64,000 nt of DNA from Rhodobacteraceae bacterium UBA6197 (GTDB taxonomy: Bacteria > Pseudomonadota > Alphaproteobacteria > Rhodobacterales > Rhodobacteraceae). Position 1 is the stretch's first letter. Every line of letters begins with the position of its first letter. The notes under the pieces were generated by a model. The model was not told the origin of the DNA and made no database searches. It saw only the letters and a list, made by a program, of their open reading frames with translations. A program made the position numbers and the translations under genes. This document shows positions 33,977 to 42,711 of the stretch, one piece after another. Location of the stretch: the NCBI GenBank assembly GCA_002422085.1, contig DISZ01000018.1:440962-504961 (forward strand), given 5' to 3'.

Positions 33977-35587
33977 ATGTCCCGCCTTAGTCTTGTGTTT
34001 GCGCTTGCCTTGTCCACCTCGCCTGCAGTGGCGTGGGCCGATACGATCGAGGCCGGTTCCAAAGTGACCCGGGTCACGCTTTACCCATGGGGCGCCAGTG
34101 TCACCCGCCGGGTCGCGTTTTCGGCCACCGAGGGGGTGCATGAGCTGATCGTGCCCGATCTGCCGATCGGGACCGAGGCCGCGGATTTGCGGGTCAGCGG
34201 TGAGGCGGTCACGATCGGGGCGGTCAATCTGCTGCATGACCGTCTGCCGGTGACCGAGGACAGGCCCAGCCCGGCGATCAAGGCCGCCAAGGACGAGGTG
34301 GAGCGGCTGGAGGAGGTGTTGCGCGGCAAGGATGCGGCGATTGCCTTGATTCGTTTGCGTGCGGCGGCGGCGGCAGAGCAGGTGGCGTTCTTGCGCGGGC
34401 TGAACCAGTCGGACGCGCCGGTCAGCGTTGACGATCTGCGCGCGCTGTCGCGGATGGTGGGCGAGGAGGTTCTGGCCGCCAGTCAGGTTGCCCATGCCGC
34501 CGAACAGGAGGCCGGGGCCGCCAGCCGCGCCCGCGAGGCCGATGTGACGGCGCTGAAAAAGGCGCGACAGGCCTTGGCGGCGTTGACCGACGGGGCGATG
34601 CGTCATGCGGCACTGACGCTGGCGGTGCAGAGCCGCGAAGGGGGTGGCGCGATCGAGGTGACAAGCTTTACCGAAGCGGCCAGTTGGCGGCCGGTCTATG
34701 ACATGCGTCTGGATCGGGAGGCGGGCAGGCTGGACATGGAGCGCGGGGTGATCGTGTCGCAAGCCTCGGGCGAGGATTGGCGCGGAATCGATCTGGTGCT
34801 TTCGACCGCGCGCCCGTCCGAGCGATCAGAGCCGTCGCCGCTGTGGCCCTGGCTGCGGCGCATCGGCACGCCGGAGCGGGTAGCCCCCAGCCCGATGGCC
34901 ATGGCGGGTGCGGACATGGGTTACGCCGAGGCCGAGTCCCTGGTGAAGAAAACCGCCGGGGTTGAGATGATGGGGACGACGGTCACCTATCACTATGCCA
35001 CGCCGGTCGATATGCGTGACGGGGTCGAGGATCTGCGCCTGAAGCTGGATGATGTCACGTTGCGGCCGCAGATCGTGGCCGAGGCGGTGCCGTCCGAGGA
35101 TAGCTCGGCCTATCTGCTGGCCGAGGGCACCAATGACAGCGGCCAGGTTCTGTTGCCCGGCGAGGCGGTGTTGTTTCTGGATGGCGCGCTGGTCGGCGGC
35201 ACAGAGCTGGGTCTGATCGCGGCGGGCGACAAGATGCGGCTTGGCTTTGGCCCGATCGACGGGCTGCGTCTGACCCGAACGGTGCCCGAACGCAGCGAGG
35301 GCGACCGGGGCCTGATCGCGAAATCGAATGAGCTGCACGAGGTGGCGATACTGAAGATCGAGAACCTGACGACCGAAGACTGGCCGCTGAGGGTTTTGGA
35401 CCGGGTTCCTTATTCCGAACAGGAAGACCTGCTGATCCGCTATAGCGCGACGCCCGCCCCCAGCGAAACCGACCGCAACGGCGCGCGCGGGATTCTGGCA
35501 TGGACCTCGCAGATCAAGGCTGGAAAGACGCAAGAGATACGCTTGGAGACGGTGCTGAGCTGGCCCGACGGGCAGGAGCTGCACTAG
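33977..35587 (+). CDS. DUF4139 domain protein (mucoidy inhibitor MuiA family)
   Basis: 536-residue secreted or envelope protein: signal peptide to about residue 21 (AWA), a DUF4140 N-terminal domain with VTRVTLYPWGASVTRRV, a coiled-coil stretch (about 95-215), and the DUF4139 beta-rich domain from about residue 215 (SWRPVYDMRLD) to the end. MuiA was named for a mucoidy effect in a heterologous screen; the molecular function is unknown. ATG 33977 follows GGAGA. It is a single-gene unit between terminator/repeat and the next gene. Confidence 0.85.
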   Translation: MSRLSLVFALALSTSPAVAWADTIEAGSKVTRVTLYPWGASVTRRVAFSATEGVHELIVPDLPIGTEAADLRVSGEAVTIGAVNLLHDRLPVTEDRPSPAIKAAKDEVERLEEVLRGKDAAIALIRLRAAAAAEQVAFLRGLNQSDAPVSVDDLRALSRMVGEEVLAASQVAHAAEQEAGAASRAREADVTALKKARQALAALTDGAMRHAALTLAVQSREGGGAIEVTSFTEAASWRPVYDMRLDREAGRLDMERGVIVSQASGEDWRGIDLVLSTARPSERSEPSPLWPWLRRIGTPERVAPSPMAMAGADMGYAEAESLVKKTAGVEMMGTTVTYHYATPVDMRDGVEDLRLKLDDVTLRPQIVAEAVPSEDSSAYLLAEGTNDSGQVLLPGEAVLFLDGALVGGTELGLIAAGDKMRLGFGPIDGLRLTRTVPERSEGDRGLIAKSNELHEVAILKIENLTTEDWPLRVLDRVPYSEQEDLLIRYSATPAPSETDRNGARGILAWTSQIKAGKTQEIRLETVLSWPDGQELH

Positions 35588-35663
35588 GCGACAACAGGTG
35601 TTGGGCCGTATTTTCCCGCCACCGATATGCGCGCGGCGGGCCGCGTCCCGCACCTGCCGCCAA

Positions 35664-36104
35664 TCACAGCCCGTGCGGGCGCGCGGCACCGTGCGGCCGG
35701 GCCTCTGACGTCCGGGGCCGGAAGGGTATGGCCCCCGGAAAGGCGGCCCGAAAGCGCAGGCAAAGCTGAGGCAGGCTTTGCCCCAGCGCCTCGACCGGCA
35801 TCAGGGCGCGGTCCGAGGGCCATTCATGCAGCACCAGATTGCCTTGCAGCAGACGCAGCACAAACCCCGACGCGCGTAGCCGCGTTTGCAGATCCAGCCA
35901 GCCTCGCGCCGCCGCGAAAGCCGCCGCCACCGCCGCCAGATCGGTGCGACCGGGCGCATCCTGCGCGAGCCTGTTGAGAAATGCAGCCGCCAGCGCGGTG
36001 CGGATCACCTCGGCCGGGCTGCACGCCTGCGAATGGGCCGTGCCCTTGATCACGGCGATCAGATCTTCCGGCAGTTTCAATGAGACGAGGCAATGCGGTT
36101 TCAT
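35664..36104 (-). CDS. Hypothetical protein with N-terminal ribbon-helix-helix-like segment
   Basis: 146 residues from ATG 36104. Residues 3-45 (HCLVSLKLPEDLIAVIKG, then SPAEVIRTALAAAFL) look like a strand-helix-helix RHH unit; the remainder is A/L/R-rich and ends in a low-complexity tail. A GTG at 36119 has a better site (AAGGGG, five bases) and adds five residues. RHH proteins bind DNA as dimers, often as antitoxins, but no toxin partner adjoins. Confidence 0.55.
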   Translation of the reverse strand: MKPHCLVSLKLPEDLIAVIKGTAHSQACSPAEVIRTALAAAFLNRLAQDAPGRTDLAAVAAAFAAARGWLDLQTRLRASGFVLRLLQGNLVLHEWPSDRALMPVEALGQSLPQLCLRFRAAFPGAIPFRPRTSEARPHGAARPHGL

Positions 36105-36185
36105 CCCGCAATCTTGCACCCCATCCCCTTAAGCCGGGGTAAAAGCCGGTCCGTTTATCTGCCAGACCTGCGCCCGGACCTGCGC

Positions 36186-36836
36186 TCAGACCTGCGCGAA
36201 CTCGCCGGTTTCGGGGTCATATTGCTCCAGCGCGCCTTCGCCGGTGTCGGTCACAAGCCCGTGCAGGGTCATCTTTTCGGCCTCCAGCGCGTCGCGCACG
36301 AAGGGGAAGGTCATCAGGTTTTGCAGCGAAATGATCACCGCTTGTCGTTCCAGCGCGGGGATGCGCTCGGGCTCTGGCAGGTCTTTGATCTGGTCAAATC
36401 CGGGCCGCAGGATGCTGAGCCATTTGCCCACGAACGAAGATTTCTCCACAAGCTCGGGCGCTTGCCCGGAATACATCGCATGACAGCCCTCGATGCCACC
36501 GCATTTCGAATGGCCCAGCACGATCAGGTGCGCCACCTTGAGCGTGCTCACCGCGTATTCGACCGCCGCCGAGGTGCCGTGGTGGTCGCCGTCGGGGCTA
36601 TAGGGCGGCACCAGATTGGCGATGTTGCGGTGAATGAAGAACTCGCCCTGATCGGCACCGAAGATCGAGGTGACATGCACCCGACTGTCGCAGCAGGAAA
36701 TGACCATGGCGCGCGGGCGCTGACCGTCTTCGGCCAGGCGCCGATACCAGACCCGATTCTCGGCATAGGTCGTCGCCTTCCATCCTTGATATCGTTGAAT
36801 CAGATAGGCAGGCAGTGGCCGAACATGCTCCTTCAT
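36186..36836 (-). CDS. Beta-class carbonic anhydrase
   Basis: Zinc enzyme interconverting CO2 and bicarbonate, cytoplasmic. 216 residues with zinc ligands and the catalytic pair in VISCCDSRVHV (Cys, Asp-x-Arg) near residue 39 and VLGHSKCGGIEG (His, Cys) near residue 100; FIHRNIANLVPP follows the first motif. Two ATGs are close: 36836 is preferred because AGGGG lies six bases before it, while for 36842 that site is adjacent. It diverges from the hypothetical gene at 36981. Confidence 0.93.
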   Translation of the reverse strand: MKEHVRPLPAYLIQRYQGWKATTYAENRVWYRRLAEDGQRPRAMVISCCDSRVHVTSIFGADQGEFFIHRNIANLVPPYSPDGDHHGTSAAVEYAVSTLKVAHLIVLGHSKCGGIEGCHAMYSGQAPELVEKSSFVGKWLSILRPGFDQIKDLPEPERIPALERQAVIISLQNLMTFPFVRDALEAEKMTLHGLVTDTGEGALEQYDPETGEFAQV

Positions 36837-36980
36837 CGTCATCCCCTTCCAAGGTTCATTCCTAAATAGGATGCAAATGCAGCAAATTCGAGAGGTTTCT
36901 GGCAGGCCCATCAACCTTTTCTTGACCCCGTGGGGACAGGGTCGGTTTTGGCGTGGGGCGCCGGAATGGAGGGTGAAGGG

Positions 36981-37361
36981 GTGAAAATAATCGCAGACTT
37001 GCGACCCGAGGAGGGTGTCAGGCTCGATCCTGACCGCCTCGTGGCACTATATGTCGAGCTTGGCAAAACGGGCGCAGAACAAGTGATTTCTGCGGCGATG
37101 GAAGAACTGGCGGTGCAGATTTCCGCGGCGCAGGTGGCTGCCTCGCAGGGCGCGGTTGCCGACCTGGCCCCGGCGGTGCGGGCTTTGGCGCGGCTGGCGG
37201 CGCAGGTGGGCATGACCTCGCTGTCGCGGGTTGCCGAAGATGTGGCACAATGCGCCGCGCGGGGCGATCTTGTCGGGCAGTCGGCCACGCTGGCGCGGCT
37301 GGTCAGAATCGGCGACCGGTCGCTGACCGCCGTATGGGATTTGCAGGATGTCAGCCTTTAG
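36981..37361 (+). CDS. Hypothetical protein, all-helical
   Basis: 126 residues from GTG 36981, which has GGAGG at eight bases; an ATG at 36966 is possible. The product is almost entirely helical and A/L/V-rich, with ISAAMEELAVQISAAQVAASQG and LARLAAQVGMTSLSRVAEDVAQCAARGD (in parts). The four-helix look resembles an Hpt domain but lacks the phospho-accepting His. No family recognised. It precedes the aminopeptidase gene by 62 bp. Confidence 0.55.
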   Translation: MKIIADLRPEEGVRLDPDRLVALYVELGKTGAEQVISAAMEELAVQISAAQVAASQGAVADLAPAVRALARLAAQVGMTSLSRVAEDVAQCAARGDLVGQSATLARLVRIGDRSLTAVWDLQDVSL

Positions 37362-37423
37362 CCCCCCTTGCGGGTGCCGTGGGGTGCGCTAGGCTGGGGC
37401 GAAATCACCAAGGACACCCGGCC

Positions 37424-38809
37424 ATGCCTCTCTGCTTTGCCGCCGCTGACGGCGCGTCGCTACCGCTTTACCTGCTTGGCGAAGGCACGCCAGAAGCGGC
37501 CTTTGCGGCCCTGCCATCGGTGGCCCGGCTTTGGGCCTCGGCGCAGGGGTTTACCGGGGCGCTGGGCCAGTGCTGCGTGCTGCCAGGCCCGTCGGGCGCG
37601 CCTTCCGGGGCGCTTTTTGGCATCGGCACGCCCGACGGGCGCGCGCGCGGCCGTTTTCACCTTGCCCGCGCGGCCGAATCGCTGCCCGACGGCGCTTGGC
37701 ACATTGTGGGCGATCTGACCCGTTCCGAAACCGAAGAGGCAGCGCTGGGCTGGTTGCTGGCGGGCTATCGTTTCGAGCGTTACAAATCCGCCAGCGCCCC
37801 GACGGCACGGCTGAAATGCCCCGATGGCCTTGATGCCGCCCGGCTCGAGGCGATCGCCAACGCCGAGGCGCTGACCCGCGATCTGATCAACACCCCCGCC
37901 TCTGACATGGGCCCGGAGGAACTGGAACAGGCGGTCTTTGCCCTTGCCTCCCGGCATGGTGCCACGGCCAGCGCGATCCGTGGCGACGACCTTCTGACGC
38001 AGGGTTTTCCGATGATCCATGCGGTAGGCCGCGCCAGCCCGCGGGCGCCGCGCCTGCTGGATCTGCGCTGGGGCACGGCGGGGCCGGAACTGACGCTGGT
38101 CGGCAAGGGCGTGTGCTTTGACACCGGTGGGCTCGATCTGAAGCCGGCCTCGGGCATGGGGCTGATGAAAAAGGACATGGGCGGCGCGGCCACGGTGATC
38201 GGTCTGGCGCAGATGATCATGGCGCTGGGCCTGCCACTGCGGCTTCGCGTGCTGATCCCGGCGGTGGAGAACGCCGTGTCGGGCAATGCGTTCCGCCCGC
38301 AAGACATCCTGACCTCGCGCAAGGGGCTTAGCGTCGAGGTCAACAACACCGATGCCGAAGGCCGGCTGGTGCTGGCCGATGCGCTGGCCTGTGCCGACGA
38401 GGAATCGCCCGACCTGATCTTGTGCATGGCGACGCTGACGGGCGCGGCGCGGGTGGCGCTTGGCCCCGATCTGCCGCCGTTCTACACCGATGACGCGGCC
38501 CTTGCCGAGGCCCTGACCCAAGGCGCGACCGAGGCCGCAGACCCGCTTTGGCGGATGCCGTTCTGGACCCCGTACGAGCCGCTGATCGAACCCGGCATCG
38601 CCGATCTCGACAACGCCCCCTCGGGCGGCATGGCGGGGTCGATCACGGCGGCGCTGTTCTTGCGCCGCTTCGTGACCGAGACCGACCGCTTCGCGCATTT
38701 CGACATCTACGGCTGGCAACCCAGCCCCGCCCCCGCCCGCCCGAAAGGCGGCGTCGGCCAGGGCGCGCGCGCGATCCTTGCCGCACTTCCCAAGGCGCTG
38801 GGCCTGTGA
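37424..38809 (+). CDS. Leucyl aminopeptidase family M17 protein
   Basis: 461-residue di-metal aminopeptidase that releases N-terminal residues from peptides in the cytoplasm. Metal and catalytic motifs: VGKGVCFDTGGLDLKP near residue 225, MKKDMGGAA, and the signature NNTDAEGRLVLADAL near residue 305. The N-terminal domain is short and diverged from PepA, closer to the PepB branch. ATG 37424 follows AAGGA. The stop overlaps the next start (GTGA), linking it to an NlpC/P60 hydrolase; the pair could process muropeptides one after the other. Confidence 0.9.
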   Translation: MPLCFAAADGASLPLYLLGEGTPEAAFAALPSVARLWASAQGFTGALGQCCVLPGPSGAPSGALFGIGTPDGRARGRFHLARAAESLPDGAWHIVGDLTRSETEEAALGWLLAGYRFERYKSASAPTARLKCPDGLDAARLEAIANAEALTRDLINTPASDMGPEELEQAVFALASRHGATASAIRGDDLLTQGFPMIHAVGRASPRAPRLLDLRWGTAGPELTLVGKGVCFDTGGLDLKPASGMGLMKKDMGGAATVIGLAQMIMALGLPLRLRVLIPAVENAVSGNAFRPQDILTSRKGLSVEVNNTDAEGRLVLADALACADEESPDLILCMATLTGAARVALGPDLPPFYTDDAALAEALTQGATEAADPLWRMPFWTPYEPLIEPGIADLDNAPSGGMAGSITAALFLRRFVTETDRFAHFDIYGWQPSPAPARPKGGVGQGARAILAALPKALGL

Positions 38810-39639
38810 CCCATGACCGCCGCCTGACCCCTTTCAACGGCCATGTGGCGCATGTGTCGCTGTGCGGACAGGTTGCTGCCGCCAGCTATGTTGCGGGCAC
38901 GCCGGCACAGATCGCCGCGCCCCTGACGGATCTTTGCGCCACCCCCGCCGGGGCACGCGACCGGCAATTGCTGCTGGGGGCGGCGGTGCTGGTGCTGGAT
39001 CACCGCGATGGCTGGGCCTTTGTGCAGGCCGATGCCGACGGCTATTGCGGCTGGCTCCCCGACGGCGCGCTGGGGCCGGCTGAACCGCCAACCCATTGGG
39101 TCGCCGCCCCCGCCAGCCATCTTTACCCCGAGCCCTCGATCAAGGCCCGCGAACTGGCGGTGCTGCCGATGAATGCGCGCCTCACCGTGACCGGCACCGC
39201 CGGCAGGTTTCTGGAAACCGCCGAGGGCCACTACATCCCCACCCAACACCTGCGCCCGATCGGCGACTGGGCCGACGACCCGGTCAGCGTCGCCGAAACG
39301 CTGATCGGAACGCCCTACCTCTGGGGCGGCAACAGCCGCGCCGGCATCGACTGTTCGGGCCTCGTGCAGGCAGGCTATACGGCCTGCGGCCTCGCCTGTC
39401 CCGCCGACACCGATCTGCAACGTGACAGCCTCGGCGCAACCCTGCCCGCCTCCGCCCCCTATCGGCGCGGCGATCTGTTCTTCTGGAAAGGCCATGTCGC
39501 GCTGGCGCTCGACTCTGCGACGCTGATCCATGCCAACGGTCATAGCATGAGCGTTGCCCACGAACCCATCGCCGCCTGCATTCGCCGCATCGACGCTCAG
39601 GGCGACGGCCCACTGCTCTCAGTCAAAAGGCGCAACTGA
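38806..39639 (+). CDS. NlpC/P60 peptidoglycan endopeptidase with SH3-like N-terminus
   Basis: 277 residues. The N-terminal two thirds hold two bacterial SH3-like domains (VLDHRDGWAFVQADADGYCGWLP and YPEPSIKARELAVLPMNARL); the C-terminal NlpC/P60 domain has GTPYLWGGNSRAGIDCSGLVQ (catalytic Cys), GDLFFWKGHVALAL (catalytic His) and LIHANGHSM. This layout is that of YkfC-like enzymes cutting gamma-D-Glu-diamino acid bonds of imported or recycled peptides. No signal peptide, consistent with cytoplasmic recycling and the coupled M17 peptidase. GTG start in GTGA overlap. Confidence 0.9.
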   Translation: MTHDRRLTPFNGHVAHVSLCGQVAAASYVAGTPAQIAAPLTDLCATPAGARDRQLLLGAAVLVLDHRDGWAFVQADADGYCGWLPDGALGPAEPPTHWVAAPASHLYPEPSIKARELAVLPMNARLTVTGTAGRFLETAEGHYIPTQHLRPIGDWADDPVSVAETLIGTPYLWGGNSRAGIDCSGLVQAGYTACGLACPADTDLQRDSLGATLPASAPYRRGDLFFWKGHVALALDSATLIHANGHSMSVAHEPIAACIRRIDAQGDGPLLSVKRRN

Positions 39640-39643
39640 CCGC

Positions 39644-39685
39644 TTCATCTTTGCAAAAATATCCCCCGCGGAGCGTCCGCCCCCG
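39644..39685. repeat. Intergenic repeat copy (ATATCCCC family, diverged)
   Basis: TTCATCTTTGCAAAAATATC followed by CCCCGCGGAGCGTCCGCCCCCG, four bases after the NlpC/P60 stop and before the end of the convergent DUF2794 gene. Confidence 0.7.
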
Positions 39686-39735
39686 ACCGCAAGGTGCACG
39701 GCCGGGCCCCGCATCCGGCCGATGACCCGCGCGCG

Positions 39736-40083
39736 TCACTCGACCGGGCGGATCAACTTGCGCTCCAGAACCCGCAACACCTGCGCAAGATCCTGACCAC
39801 GTTTCAGGATCTGCCCGTCCATGCCGATAACGGCATATTGCCCCTGCCGCGCCCTGAGGGCGGGGCGTTTTTCGATCCGATATAGCGGCGTTTCTGCGGC
39901 ACGGCGAAAAACCGAGAAAACCGCAACATCGCGCAGAAAGCTCATCGCGTAATCGCGCCATTCGGCGGCGGCGACCATGCGTCCGTAAAGCGACAGGATC
40001 GCGGCTAGCTCACTGCGGTCAAAGGCCGTCTGCGCGGGCGCAGCCGAGGGTTGGGGGAAAGGGGTTGGTGACTGAAGGGTCAT
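39736..40083 (-). CDS. DUF2794 family protein
   Basis: 115 residues, matching DUF2794 of Rhodobacterales and Rhizobiales in length and in LSLYGRMVAAAEWRDYAMSFLRDVAVFSVFRRAAE (read in parts) and YRIEKRPALRARQGQYAVIG. The first 20 residues are proline-rich and the C-terminal half is basic. No catalytic residues or membrane segments; function unknown. Confidence 0.85.
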   Translation of the reverse strand: MTLQSPTPFPQPSAAPAQTAFDRSELAAILSLYGRMVAAAEWRDYAMSFLRDVAVFSVFRRAAETPLYRIEKRPALRARQGQYAVIGMDGQILKRGQDLAQVLRVLERKLIRPVE

Positions 40084-40214
40084 CGGAACAGCTTGCCAGC
40101 CGCAAGGGCGCAGATCAAGCGCCCAGAATTCGCCACGAATTTATCGCGAAAACGCCGCGCCATTTGCGTCTTGCGGCCCCGATTTGCGGGCACAACGGTG
40201 TCAGCGGAAAACGC

Positions 40215-40309
40215 TAAGGTCCCGGCGGTGCGGTAAACAGCCCCCACCCAGTTCGCGCCGTCGGGGTGCCTTCCGCCGCAAGAACCCTGCCCTCGGGCGG
40301 GGTTTTCGC
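40215..40309 (+). ncRNA. Candidate structured small RNA with terminator
   Basis: The 338-bp gap between DUF2794 and cytochrome c' has no ORF with coding character, but holds nested complementary blocks: GGCGG (from 40224) with CCGCC (to 40278), enclosing CACCC with GGGGTG. They are followed by CCCTGCC-CTCG-GGCGGGG-TTTTCGC, a hairpin with T-run and no upstream + strand gene to serve. It has none of the conserved SRP RNA loop sequence. No clear promoter. Confidence 0.35.
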
Positions 40310-40421
40310 TTGTTTTCACCTGACAATCGCGTGAGACCTCGCGCCCGTCGGCCGTTCACCGTTCGGGAATCGTCGCAGTCAGGCTAAGCTTGCCCATCTG
40401 CTCATCAAGGGAGACGTCGAC

Positions 40422-40865
40422 GTGACTATTTCCACCAAAGCCCTCACTCTCGGCCTGATCTGCGCCGCCTCGATCGCCTTTGCCAAGGAAGGGGTGCAAA
40501 ACCCCGTCGTCAAGACCCGGATGGACACGATGGGTGTGATCCGCGTCAATACCGCTGTCCTGGGCGATATGGCCGCCGGAAAGGCCGCTTTCGACCCCGC
40601 CAAGGCCACCGAAGCCGCCGCCGCCCTGGCCGCCGCCGCATCGACCATCCCGCAGGTCTTCGCCCCGGAAGAGACCGATCCGGTCTCCGAGGCCCTGCCC
40701 GATATCTGGATGATGCCCGACGAGTTCAGTACCAAGGCCGAAACGCTTTACAAGGCCGCCCAGTCGCTCGACACTGCCTCGCTCGATGGGGTCAAGGCCG
40801 GCATGGGCGCGGTCGGCGGCGCGTGCAAATCGTGCCACGAAACCTTCCGCATGAAACAGAACTGA
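40422..40865 (+). CDS. Cytochrome c' (class II)
   Basis: 147-residue precursor with a signal peptide ending FA-KE near residue 22 and a four-helix-bundle body; the heme motif CKSCHETFR is close to the C-terminus, the mark of class II cytochromes. RMDTMGVIRVN at the start of the mature part carries the sixth-ligand side. Periplasmic; such proteins bind NO and CO and protect against nitrosative stress in photosynthetic and denitrifying relatives. GTG 40422 follows AGGGAG. Confidence 0.92.
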   Translation: MTISTKALTLGLICAASIAFAKEGVQNPVVKTRMDTMGVIRVNTAVLGDMAAGKAAFDPAKATEAAAALAAAASTIPQVFAPEETDPVSEALPDIWMMPDEFSTKAETLYKAAQSLDTASLDGVKAGMGAVGGACKSCHETFRMKQN

Positions 40866-40893
40866 GCGTCGGGGTGACTGCCGTCGCGCGGGC

Positions 40894-41169
40894 CTAAGAA
40901 CACCAGACCCGCGCGATGGTATTGGCCGCGTCGATCTCGATGTTGAGGCGGTCGGGGCGGTAATCCATGGTGACCGCCATGCCGGGGCGGATGATCCGCA
41001 CCGGACCGGCAAAGCGCATTGTTTCAAGCACCCCGGCCGATTGCCCGACCAGCGTTTGCAAACTTTCGGCGCCGCAACTGGCGCTACCGGCGGGCGTGCC
41101 GGGCGGCGCGGGTTGGCAGGCGGCCAAGGCCAAAAGCGCCAGCCCGGCGCCGGCAAGCCTCGCGCCCAT
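40894..41169 (-). CDS. Peptidase inhibitor I78-type lipoprotein
   Basis: 91 residues: lipoprotein signal with lipobox LALAAC (Cys near residue 19), then the I78 pattern of a conserved Cys, LVGQSAGVLETM, PVRIIRPGMAVTMDYRPDRLNIEID and a final VWCS; the two Cys could pair. I78 proteins inhibit serine proteases (elastase, chymotrypsin types). The ATG shares one base with the stop of the gene upstream (TGATG). Confidence 0.8.
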   Translation of the reverse strand: MGARLAGAGLALLALAACQPAPPGTPAGSASCGAESLQTLVGQSAGVLETMRFAGPVRIIRPGMAVTMDYRPDRLNIEIDAANTIARVWCS

Positions 41170-41498
41170 CAACCGCAATCGATGTTGAAGATATTGCCGC
41201 TCTGGTCCAGCCGGAACACCAGCCGCGCCGCAACATATTCCTGTGGCTCGATTCCGCGCCACTCGACGACCCGATAGGGTTTGGTGATACCCAGCGTCGG
41301 GATCACGCTGGCGGGCTGGGTCAGGTAGGGAACATAGTCGACGGCATGGCACAGATCGGGCTGGCGTTCTTCCAGCAGCCCGTCGTTGATGACCGGCTGG
41401 ATCGGCTCGTTCAGCATCGCTTCCGGCTCGGTCGTCTGGCAGGCCCCCAACAAAGCCGCCGAAACGGCCAATGCGGCAAAGGCGGAATTTCTTTTCAT
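41169..41498 (-). CDS. Small lipoprotein, diverged I78-like
   Basis: 109 residues with lipobox LLGACQ (Cys near residue 20). The C-terminal part YRVVEWRGIEPQEYVAARLVFRLDQSG and final NIDCG follow the I78 pattern of its neighbour, but the central TMDYR is replaced. It is coupled to the I78 gene by a TGATG overlap, and looks like a duplicated, diverged partner. ATG 41498 rather than upstream in-frame starts, because the lipobox then sits at normal distance. Confidence 0.7.
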   Translation of the reverse strand: MKRNSAFAALAVSAALLGACQTTEPEAMLNEPIQPVINDGLLEERQPDLCHAVDYVPYLTQPASVIPTLGITKPYRVVEWRGIEPQEYVAARLVFRLDQSGNIFNIDCG

Positions 41499-41576
41499 CT
41501 GGTCGCACCCCCATGGTTGCACGCGCCCGAGCTTTGGCTCAGGCTTTGGGTCACGCTATACAAGGAGTAAGTGCCG

Positions 41577-42707
41577 ATGAGAACCCGTGCCGCCGTTGCC
41601 CTGCAGGCCGGAAAGCCGCTTGAAGTCATGGATGTGAACCTCGAAGGCCCGAAAGCGGGCGAGGTTCTGGTGGAAATCCGCGCAACCGGGATCTGTCACA
41701 CTGACGAGTTCACCTTGTCGGGTGCCGACCCGGAGGGGATATTCCCGGCAATTCTGGGGCATGAGGGCGCGGGCATCGTGCTGGAATGCGGCCCCGGCGT
41801 GACATCGCTGAAGCCGGGCGATCATGTGATTCCGCTTTATACACCCGAATGTCGCCAGTGCCCGTCCTGCCTGTCGCAAAAGACCAATCTCTGCACGGCG
41901 ATTCGTTCCACTCAGGGGCAGGGGCTGCTGCCCGACGGCACGACGCGGTTCTCGATGCTGGATGGCACCCCGATCCATCACTACATGGGCTGCTCGACCT
42001 TCGCCAATCACACCGTGGTGCCGGAAATCGCCCTGGCGAAAATTCGCCCCGATGCGCCCTTTGACAAGGTCTGCTATATCGGCTGCGGCGTCACCACCGG
42101 AATCGGCGCGGTGATCAACACCGCCAAGGTCGAAATCGGCGCCAAGGCGGTGGTCTTTGGCCTCGGCGGGATTGGGCTCAATGTGATCCAAGGGCTGCGG
42201 CTGGCCGGCGCCGACATGATTATCGGCGTCGATCTGAACAATGACAAAAAGGAATGGGGCGAGCGTTTCGGCATGACCCATTTCGTCAATCCCAAGGAAA
42301 TCGACGGCGACATCGTCGCCCATATCGTCACCATGACCAAGACCCCGTTCGACCAGATCGGCGGTGCCGACTACAGTTTTGACTGCACCGGCAACGTCAA
42401 GGTGATGCGCGATGCGCTGGAATGCACGCATCGCGGCTGGGGCGTGTCGGTGGTGATCGGCGTGGCACCTTCGGGCGCCGAAATCCAGACCCGCCCGTTC
42501 CAGCTGGTCACCGGACGCGTCTGGAAAGGCACCGCCTTTGGCGGCGCGCGTGGCCGAACAGACGTGCCTCGGATCGTTGACTGGTATATGGACGGCAAGA
42601 TCCAGATCGACCCGATGATTACCCATACCCTGACGCTGGATCAGATCAACGAGGGCTTCGATCTGATGCACGCCGGAAAATCCATCCGCTCGGTCGTGGT
42701 TTATTAA
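41577..42707 (+). CDS. frmA: S-(hydroxymethyl)glutathione dehydrogenase (class III alcohol dehydrogenase)
   Basis: Oxidises the glutathione-formaldehyde adduct with NAD, detoxifying formaldehyde. 376 residues with catalytic zinc ligands in TGICHTDEFTLSG and LGHEGAGIV and the later VCYIGCGVTTGIGAV, the structural zinc cluster PECRQCPSCLSQKTNLC, and the NAD fold VFGLGGIGLNVIQG with acceptor Asp in GVDLNN. ATG 41577 lies nine bases after GGAG; GTG 41571 is too close. No formyl-glutathione hydrolase adjoins. Confidence 0.95.
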   Translation: MRTRAAVALQAGKPLEVMDVNLEGPKAGEVLVEIRATGICHTDEFTLSGADPEGIFPAILGHEGAGIVLECGPGVTSLKPGDHVIPLYTPECRQCPSCLSQKTNLCTAIRSTQGQGLLPDGTTRFSMLDGTPIHHYMGCSTFANHTVVPEIALAKIRPDAPFDKVCYIGCGVTTGIGAVINTAKVEIGAKAVVFGLGGIGLNVIQGLRLAGADMIIGVDLNNDKKEWGERFGMTHFVNPKEIDGDIVAHIVTMTKTPFDQIGGADYSFDCTGNVKVMRDALECTHRGWGVSVVIGVAPSGAEIQTRPFQLVTGRVWKGTAFGGARGRTDVPRIVDWYMDGKIQIDPMITHTLTLDQINEGFDLMHAGKSIRSVVVY

Positions 42708-42711
42708 ATCA

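Noticed and set aside
35664..36104. RHH protein as antitoxin of a toxin-antitoxin pair
   Set aside because: No small toxin-like gene adjoins; neighbours are DUF4139 and carbonic anhydrase genes in their own units.
40215..40309. Candidate RNA considered as SRP 4.5S RNA
   Set aside because: The conserved GGUCAGGUCCGGAAGG-type loop and GNRA tip are absent on both strands.
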